From contig CAXUJK010000002.1 of NCBI GenBank assembly GCA_964251385.1, forward strand, positions 124,001 to 188,000: DNA of 64,000 nucleotides, in the 5' to 3' direction. Below are positions 59,801 through 64,000 of this stretch, piece after piece. A program made the position numbers and the translations under genes. Source of the DNA: CADCVW01 sp964251385. Its GTDB lineage: Bacteria > Pseudomonadota > Alphaproteobacteria > Sphingomonadales > Sphingomonadaceae. Numbering within the stretch: position 1 is the stretch's first letter; every line of letters begins with the position of its first letter. The notes under the pieces are model-generated. The model did not search any database. It had not been told where the DNA came from and worked only from the letters and a program-made list of their open reading frames with translations.

Positions 59801-60094
59801 GAATATCGCGGTGACCTGGCTGAACCCGTTGCGCGAGATCGATCGCGTGCTTTCCAGGCCGGGGATGCCCGCCATCGCTGTCTCGACCGGGAAGGTGACC
59901 AGCCGCTCCATGTCGAGCGGCCCAAGCGCGGGCGCGGTGGTATTGATCTGCACCTGCTTGTTGGTGATGTCCGGGACGGCGTCGATCGGCACCTTGAGTA
60001 GCTGCGTGACGCCAAACGCGGCGACGAGCAGCGTCAGCGCGACGACAGCCCAGCGGAAGCGGATCGAGAGTTGGAGCAGGCGTTCGATCATCAT
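56849..60094 (-). CDS. czcA: CzcA-like heavy-metal RND pump
   Basis: The 1081-residue inner-membrane pump starts MMIERLLQLSIRFRWAVVAL and shows PIDAVPDITNKQVQINT, FPVETAMAGIPGLESTRSIS and the TM4 proton-relay motif LGALDFGLIVDGSIIIIENA (~residues 420-440), the DFG..DG pattern of divalent-cation HME-RND pumps. GREFIPQLDEGDVAI and SGIAVLNGLVLMSS are also typical. It drives periplasmic metal out through CzcC with CzcB. The exact metal is not fixed by sequence. Confidence 0.95.
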   Translation of the reverse strand: MMIERLLQLSIRFRWAVVALTLLVAAFGVTQLLKVPIDAVPDITNKQVQINTTAPALGPLDMERLVTFPVETAMAGIPGLESTRSISRNGFSQVTAIFEENVDLYFARQQVAERLNGASESLPAGVEPGMGPVTTGLGEVFMYVVEYRPAATSNAPRIAGRPGPQPDGSYLTPEGERLTDDTAKLAYLRTVQDWVLRPQLTSVQGVAGIDSIGGYEKQYVVEPDPSRMASLGVSFTELAEALESANVSVGANFVERGGEAFLVRADGRIRTLDEIARATVGTRGGVPIAVRDLATVRIGGDLRTGTASEDGEEVVVGTALMLAGGNSRTVAAAVGERLDELKRSLPPGIVVHPVLDRSDLVNSTISTVEENLAIGALLVIAVLFWLLGNFRAAIVATLVIPLSFLLMAIGMNATDTSGNLMSLGALDFGLIVDGSIIIIENALRRLAERQHAEGRLLALSERLHEVFEASREMIRPTIYGQAIIFLVFAPLLTFTGVEGKMFGPMATTVMLALAGAFVLSLTFVPAMVALLIRGRVAEKDVRAIAWTKRRYAPLLDRVLARPWPVIGVGLGIVAAAGVLFTQLGREFIPQLDEGDVAILAARIPSTSLGQSLDIQRRVERAIASLSEVEHMFSKTGTAEAALDPMPQNISDSFVILKPKKQWPEGVTTKEQVIERIEAKIAPLVGSAYEMSQPIELRFNELIAGVRSDIAIKVYGDDLEEMGQIGGRIASVLRTVPGAADVKVEQTEGFPTLDVQFDRDAIARYGLTLREVSDTVAAALGGREAGIVFEGDRRFDVVVRMSNVVRDDLEAVGALPVIVSGQGNGFAVPLRELARFGFSEGLNQVGRENGKRRVIVQANVRGNDLGSFVTEAQDKIADEVKLPSGTFIEWGGQYENLQAASRRLAIIVPAIFGLIFLLLYLALGRVRPALAIYSAIPLALAGGVFALALTGLSFSISAAVGFIALSGIAVLNGLVLMSSVEDLSRAGVPPEDAIRQSALTRLRPVLMTALVASLGFVPMALATGQGAEVQKPLATVVIGGLITSTVLTLLVLPAIAKLLLHGRSTPAAEPAPSSGFQPVPAE

Positions 60095-60095
60095 A

Positions 60096-61316
60096 TCAAT
60101 GCTCCGCCTCGCCGGCGCCCAACTGCGACTTCAGGGCGAAGGCACCGGCGGTCGCCACCACCGTTCCCGGCGGCAGCCCGCTCAGAATCTCGACGCGGCC
60201 CCCGCCGCGCGTTCCGACGGTAACAGGCGTCGCTTGGAAGCCCTCGCCCGTGCGCACGAACACAACGTCGCGGCCCTCTACGGTCTGCACTGCGGCCTCC
60301 GGCAGAACGATGCGGCCGTTCGTGGCGGACCCGCGCGGCGTGATCCGGACGCGCACGCCTTGGCCCTGCGCCAGACCCGCCGGAACGCCCGCAGGCGTAA
60401 GCACGACCGTCGCCGTGCGGCTTTCCGCATTGAGCGAAGGCGTCGTCGAGCGTACGTTCGCCGCCAGCGTTGCCCCGCCAGGCAACTCGACGATCGCGGC
60501 GTCGCCAGGCCGGACGCGCTGCGCTTCCGCCGCAGACACGGCTGCCTCGATCTGAACGCTGCGCGGGTTGGCTACCTCGAACAGCTCGATTCCGGCCGAC
60601 ACGTACGCACCAAGTTCTGCGTCGACCTTGGTGATGCGCCCGCCGATGAGGCTGCGGACCGCTACATGGCGGCCGTCGGCCGTCACGCCCGCCGCCGTGA
60701 GCGCGGACTGCGTGCGTCGGAGTTCGGCACTGGCCTGCGCGGCCAGGGACTGCGCGGCTTCCAGGTCTTGCCGTGCGGTGATCTTCTCCGCGAAGAGACG
60801 ACGCTCGCGAGTAAGCGCGGCGTTGGCAGCAGTGGCGCGTGCGGCGGCAGCGGCGCGCTCGGCTACGATGGCGGACGCGTCGCGGCTTTCGATCAGCGCG
60901 ACCGTCTCGCCTGTGGCGACTGGATCACCCAAGCGCTTGGTGATGCGCGTTACCGCACCATCTGCGCGCGCGGTTAGAGAAGATCGCCCCTCGGGTGGCG
61001 CGGTCACGCTCGCCTGGGCGATGATTTCGGATGCCAGCGTGCCCGCGGACGCGACCTCCGTCGCGATCCCGGACGCTGTGGCCGCTGCGGAAGTGAGTTC
61101 CACGAACCCTTCAGGGCCATGCTTCTCCTCGCCTTCCTCCCCCGCCTCGCCGTGCTCGTCGGCCTCTGCCGCGACGGCGACAGGCGCAGCCTCGTCACCG
61201 CTGCGACCAAGCGCCCACCCGCCGAAGCCTGCGGCCAGAGCCACGCCCGCGACGATGGCCAAAAGCTTCTTGCGGTCATCGCCCGCCACAATCGTCGTCA
61301 TGTCCTGCGTCCTCAT
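60096..61316 (-). CDS. czcB: CzcB-like membrane fusion protein
   Basis: The 406-residue adaptor has an N-terminal membrane anchor (LLAIVAGVALAAGFGGWALG), an acidic/His linker that may bind metal (ADEHGEAGEEGEEKHGPEGF), a lipoyl/barrel-sandwich pair (TRITKRLGDPVATGETVALI, GGRITKVDAELGAYVSAGIE) with a coiled coil between, and GLPPGTVVATAGAFALKSQL near the end. The ATG overlaps the czcC stop (ATGA). It bridges CzcA and CzcC. Confidence 0.93.
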   Translation of the reverse strand: MRTQDMTTIVAGDDRKKLLAIVAGVALAAGFGGWALGRSGDEAAPVAVAAEADEHGEAGEEGEEKHGPEGFVELTSAAATASGIATEVASAGTLASEIIAQASVTAPPEGRSSLTARADGAVTRITKRLGDPVATGETVALIESRDASAIVAERAAAAARATAANAALTRERRLFAEKITARQDLEAAQSLAAQASAELRRTQSALTAAGVTADGRHVAVRSLIGGRITKVDAELGAYVSAGIELFEVANPRSVQIEAAVSAAEAQRVRPGDAAIVELPGGATLAANVRSTTPSLNAESRTATVVLTPAGVPAGLAQGQGVRVRITPRGSATNGRIVLPEAAVQTVEGRDVVFVRTGEGFQATPVTVGTRGGGRVEILSGLPPGTVVATAGAFALKSQLGAGEAEH

Positions 61317-62713
61317 TGTGCGGTCGCGCGGACGAGTTCGGCGACGGCGCGTGCGCGTGCAGCGCGCGCCTCCACCAGCTCGTTCTGAACGGTGGCGAGC
61401 GCGTTCTGCGCGTCGAGAAGTTCGATCAACTCGATCTTGCCAGCCTGATAGGAGAGCTGCGCCAGCCTCAGCGCTTCGGATGCCAAGGGGGTCGAAGCCT
61501 GCTCCACCGCGCGCAGCCGTGCGTCGGAGGCCTCCAGACCGGCTTGCGCGTTGTTGATCCGGACGCCCGCGGTGGCGAGCGCGCCTGCCCGCTGCGCTTC
61601 GGCCGCCAGGATGTTGGCCTGGGCAGCGGCGATGTTCCCCTGGTTCCGGTCGCGAAACGGCAGGGGCATCGAGAAGCCGGCGACGAACGCCTGATCCTGC
61701 GTCGCCTGCAGCCGCCGGATGCCGAGACCGACGGCGGGATCGAGACGACGCGCTGCCTGCTCTTGCGTCAACGACGCGCATGCCAGGGCGAGCTCCGCCT
61801 CGGCGAGCCGAACTTCGAGCGTTTGAGCGGGCAGAGCAACCGTGGTCGGCACCACCGCCAAGCTGCCCGCCAGGAACGCGGATGGGGTCTCGACGCCGAA
61901 CAGCGATGCGAGCATGCGGCGCGAGCTCGCTTCCTCAACTTCGGCCACGCGCCGCGCCGTCGTCGCCTGCGTCGCCGCCGTCCGTGCTCGAAGCGCGCGG
62001 AGCGGGGGCTCGCGCCCGGCATCGACGAGGATGCTCGCAATACGAGCCAGTTCCTGCGCTCGCGCCTCGTTCTCGATCGTCAGCCGCAGCCGGTCACGCG
62101 CCGCGAGCGCGGACGCGAATTGCCCTCGCACCCCGAACCCAAGCTCCGCACGCGCGATCGCCAGCCGCAGCTCGCTGACCGCGACCGCCGCCTCGGCGGC
62201 GGCGCGGCGCGACGATCGTCGGCCGCCGAAATCGAGCCGTTGGCTGACGGACACCGTTAGCTCAGCGCCGCTCAGCCCCGACACGTCGCCGGTGCCGAGG
62301 AAGTTTTCGACCTCGACGCTGAGTTCCGGGTTCGGGCGAAATCCCGCCTGAACAAGGCGCGCGCGGCTCGCCGCTACGCCGGCCTGGGCCGCCGCGATCG
62401 CGGGCGAACGCGCTTCCGCCTCCGCGATTGCTTGCTCCAGCGTCAGGTTGGCCGGTAGCGGCCCGCTGCGTGGCACGAGGTTCGGCAGGTCGCTACGCGG
62501 CAGTGCCAAGGCTGGCTGAGCCGGTCCGGCCTGCACGGTCGGCGACCCCACCTGCGGGTTAGCCGTCGTGGAGATTTGCGCGGACGCGGCACCGGAAACG
62601 AGCACGAGCGCGAACGTGACGCACGAAGTGGTGTGCGGACGCGCACGCCGGAACGGCGCTGCCCTTACGGGCGCGGCGGCTACGGCGAACGCCGCAGCCT
62701 TTTGAGCATGCAT
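61313..62713 (-). CDS. czcC: CzcC-like outer-membrane efflux protein (TolC family)
   Basis: The 466-residue protein has a long N-terminal signal (ending ASAQ), then LTLEQAIAEAEARSPAIAAA, ARLVQAGFRPNPELSVEVEN and the second repeat LRLAQLSYQAGKIELIELLD, the OEP repeats of TolC-like channels. The ATG at 62713 has AGGAGT upstream; the ORF extension to 62749 is not used. It forms the outer-membrane duct of the metal pump. Confidence 0.93.
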   Translation of the reverse strand: MHAQKAAAFAVAAAPVRAAPFRRARPHTTSCVTFALVLVSGAASAQISTTANPQVGSPTVQAGPAQPALALPRSDLPNLVPRSGPLPANLTLEQAIAEAEARSPAIAAAQAGVAASRARLVQAGFRPNPELSVEVENFLGTGDVSGLSGAELTVSVSQRLDFGGRRSSRRAAAEAAVAVSELRLAIARAELGFGVRGQFASALAARDRLRLTIENEARAQELARIASILVDAGREPPLRALRARTAATQATTARRVAEVEEASSRRMLASLFGVETPSAFLAGSLAVVPTTVALPAQTLEVRLAEAELALACASLTQEQAARRLDPAVGLGIRRLQATQDQAFVAGFSMPLPFRDRNQGNIAAAQANILAAEAQRAGALATAGVRINNAQAGLEASDARLRAVEQASTPLASEALRLAQLSYQAGKIELIELLDAQNALATVQNELVEARAARARAVAELVRATAQ

Positions 62714-62779
62714 GAATGAAGACTCCTGACGAAATGACGGAGCGCGCACGGGCTCAGCCCGGCACGCCGCACGTTTTCG

Positions 62780-63115
62780 TCAGGCTATCGGCGGTCTCAG
62801 CGCCGTACCCGGCTCGGTTCCGGCTAGGCCACGCATGGAGGCTCGCCCAACCATCGCGTCACCGGCAACGATGACCAGAGACGAGGCTGTTGCAGGCGGG
62901 ATGCTGGCATGATGCCCGTGACACCCACCATGGTGATGCGGCACCGGCGTGTCGGAATCCGCAGGAACTTCGTCGCGGTCGCCTTCAAAGTGCACCGACG
63001 CTTCGGTCACGGACGTCGATGCACAGCCAAGCGCTTCGGCGGCGTGCGCCGCAGCGCCCGTCCAGGTCACGAGGAGCAGAGCGAGAAAGCTCAGGAAGGG
63101 CAGCAAGCGGCGCAT
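62780..63115 (-). CDS. Exported His/Cys-rich protein of the efflux operon
   Basis: The 111-residue protein begins MRRLLPFLSFLALLLVTWTG, a signal peptide, then has AEALGCAS, an acidic stretch and PVPHHHGGCHGHHASIPPAT. This His/Cys cluster is suited to binding divalent metal. Such small proteins often precede czcC in sphingomonads and may act as periplasmic sensors or buffers. It is the first gene of the operon, 66 bp before czcC. The family name is not recognised. Confidence 0.7.
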   Translation of the reverse strand: MRRLLPFLSFLALLLVTWTGAAAHAAEALGCASTSVTEASVHFEGDRDEVPADSDTPVPHHHGGCHGHHASIPPATASSLVIVAGDAMVGRASMRGLAGTEPGTALRPPIA

Positions 63116-63476
63116 TTGATTTATCGATAACGTCAGAGTGCCTCGAACGCTAGGAAGATTACCCGCTGATCGTCGAGCATGCCTTGGCCAACGATCATGA
63201 AGATGCTCCAACCTAGACTGAGCCATGCCGCCGATCGACCATTCTCACGCAGCGAAGGCTTCGAACAAGCGATCTCGCGAACAGGTGTCACAACCGTTCG
63301 GATGTGACACTGGTGGCGAGACGGAGGTTTTACCCAATTGCAGATTGCCAGCTCGTGGGACGCAGGTCAGAGTGCATGCCGAACGAGCACAGACATCGCG
63401 GCTGCAAGCATTTAGCGGCCGCTTGATAGTCGGTGCAGGTGTAGCGCGTCACTAAGGCGAGCAAAGGGAAACAGGT
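63116..63476. promoter_or_regulatory. Divergent intergenic region, czc promoter
   Basis: No gene is convincing between the His-rich protein and the plus-strand gene at 63477; the small plus ORF at 63225-63455 lacks RBS and composition support. The czc operon promoter should lie near 63120-63200. No czc regulator gene is visible in the window. Confidence 0.45.
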
Positions 63477-64000
63477 ATGACTAGCGCTGAGCCGAAAACC
63501 CTTATCGAGCTGCCGTTTGAGGAGCGGCGGTACATTGCTGTTGTCAGCGACGAAGATTTCAAGGAACAGACAACGGCTGTGGAGCCGGACGGAAGCGCCG
63601 GATCGGTATGGCCAGTGGCCGGCATGATCGCGTCGGCTTTTATACCTGGAGGACTCATCTTAAGAGCGGGACTAGCAGTAACGTCACTTGCTGTCGGCAT
63701 CTACACTGCGCGTCGTGGAAGCAAGCCACAGCCCATATCAGACTCAGTAATCCCGGTTACGATGCGGCAAACAACTGAATTGATGTTTCGCGGTGGTTCT
63801 GCGGAGATTGGGCAGGTTTATGCTGCCAATCCGGTCAATGATGTAGTCTATTACCAGATTGGTTCCTACAACGATGATGTGGTGGACCATAAACTAAGCG
63901 AATTGGAGCGCTTGCTTAACTCGCTCGGAGCGAAGCACTACCGGGTCAGCTATGAAGATAGCGATAGCTCGCAAAGCAGCCTATCCGCCAACGCTAAACG
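63477..64000 (+). CDS. Hypothetical membrane-associated protein (3' end outside window)
   Basis: The frame is open from ATG 63477 to the window end (174 codons seen). It starts MTSAEPKTLIELPFEERRYI, has a hydrophobic Gly-rich region (~50-78; GMIASAFIPGGLILRAGLAV) and then a soluble part with YYQIGSYNDDVVDHKLSELE and LLNSLGAKHYRVSYED. AAACAGG precedes the ATG at moderate distance. Base use is AT-richer than in the metal operon. No family recognised. Confidence 0.65.
   Translation, partial: MTSAEPKTLIELPFEERRYIAVVSDEDFKEQTTAVEPDGSAGSVWPVAGMIASAFIPGGLILRAGLAVTSLAVGIYTARRGSKPQPISDSVIPVTMRQTTELMFRGGSAEIGQVYAANPVNDVVYYQIGSYNDDVVDHKLSELERLLNSLGAKHYRVSYEDSDSSQSSLSANAK

Noticed and set aside
60096..61781. 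561-codon ORF including czcB
   Set aside because: The part beyond 61316 lies inside czcC in another frame and is Arg/Ala-rich nonsense; the ATGA overlap fixes the true start.
1..64000. CRISPR arrays, rRNA genes, intact tRNA genes and insertion sequences
   Set aside because: No regularly spaced repeats, no rRNA-like sequence, no complete cloverleaf and no transposase-like protein were seen; only the tRNA-Gly 3' half is present.

Overview
This GC-rich window looks like alphaproteobacterial, probably sphingomonad, DNA that is almost wholly mobile. The best reading is parts of two related integrative and conjugative elements (ICEs) lying head to tail. The junction is a 45-bp copy of the 3' half of a tRNA-Gly(GCC) gene at 35503-35547. 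The taxon and the tandem arrangement are inferences from gene content and from this att-like sequence; no chromosomal marker gene is visible.

Left element (1 to about 35.5 kb, its left part outside the window). It starts inside a lytic transglycosylase, then carries traF, DUF2840, a small excisionase-like gene (rdfS-like), a split activator gene (fseA-like), a QseM-like antiactivator and a divergent XRE regulator (1-3277). Next come conserved ICE housekeeping genes: DUF736, a small membrane protein, a DUF2493/SLOG protein, a Toprim protein, ParB and DUF932 (3323-12138). The cargo (12.5-33.6 kb) is a defence island: a HigBA-like toxin-antitoxin pair, a type III-like restriction-modification module with a RelE-like/UvrD helicase, a MarR-GNAT protein with a shortened racemase, a second toxin-antitoxin-like pair, a TIR protein, and a five-gene GTPase-associated system (metallophosphoesterase, helical protein, two GTPases, large GAP1-type protein). 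It ends with a tyrosine integrase and the att site.

Right element (about 35.5 kb to beyond the window). It opens with DUF2274 and the trb operon read leftwards (trbB-C-D-E-J-L-F-G-I), then a ribbon-helix-helix gene, the coupling protein traG, the relaxase and a candidate oriT. It then repeats the regulatory block of the left element in the same order (lytic transglycosylase, traF, DUF2840, rdfS-like, fseA-like, qseM-like, XRE, DUF736, membrane protein; 49.7-54.9 kb). The two copies are clearly diverged, so this is not a recent duplication. Its visible cargo is a czcCBA/czcD-type metal efflux operon with a His-rich exported protein (55.9-63.1 kb).

How it works together. Both regulatory blocks match the logic described for ICEMlSymR7A of Mesorhizobium: FseA activates rdfS and the following traF operon, QseM blocks FseA, and the XRE protein controls qseM. 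In both copies the activator is split over two frames and needs a +1 ribosomal frameshift at the same place in the protein, directly visible here. Three leaders (upstream of both DUF736 genes and the DUF2493 gene) share a hairpin architecture with compensatory base changes, and parB and DUF932 share a second leader family. The most attractive leads are the double +1 frameshift, the structured leaders, the GTPase-associated operon next to a TIR gene, and the tandem ICE array.
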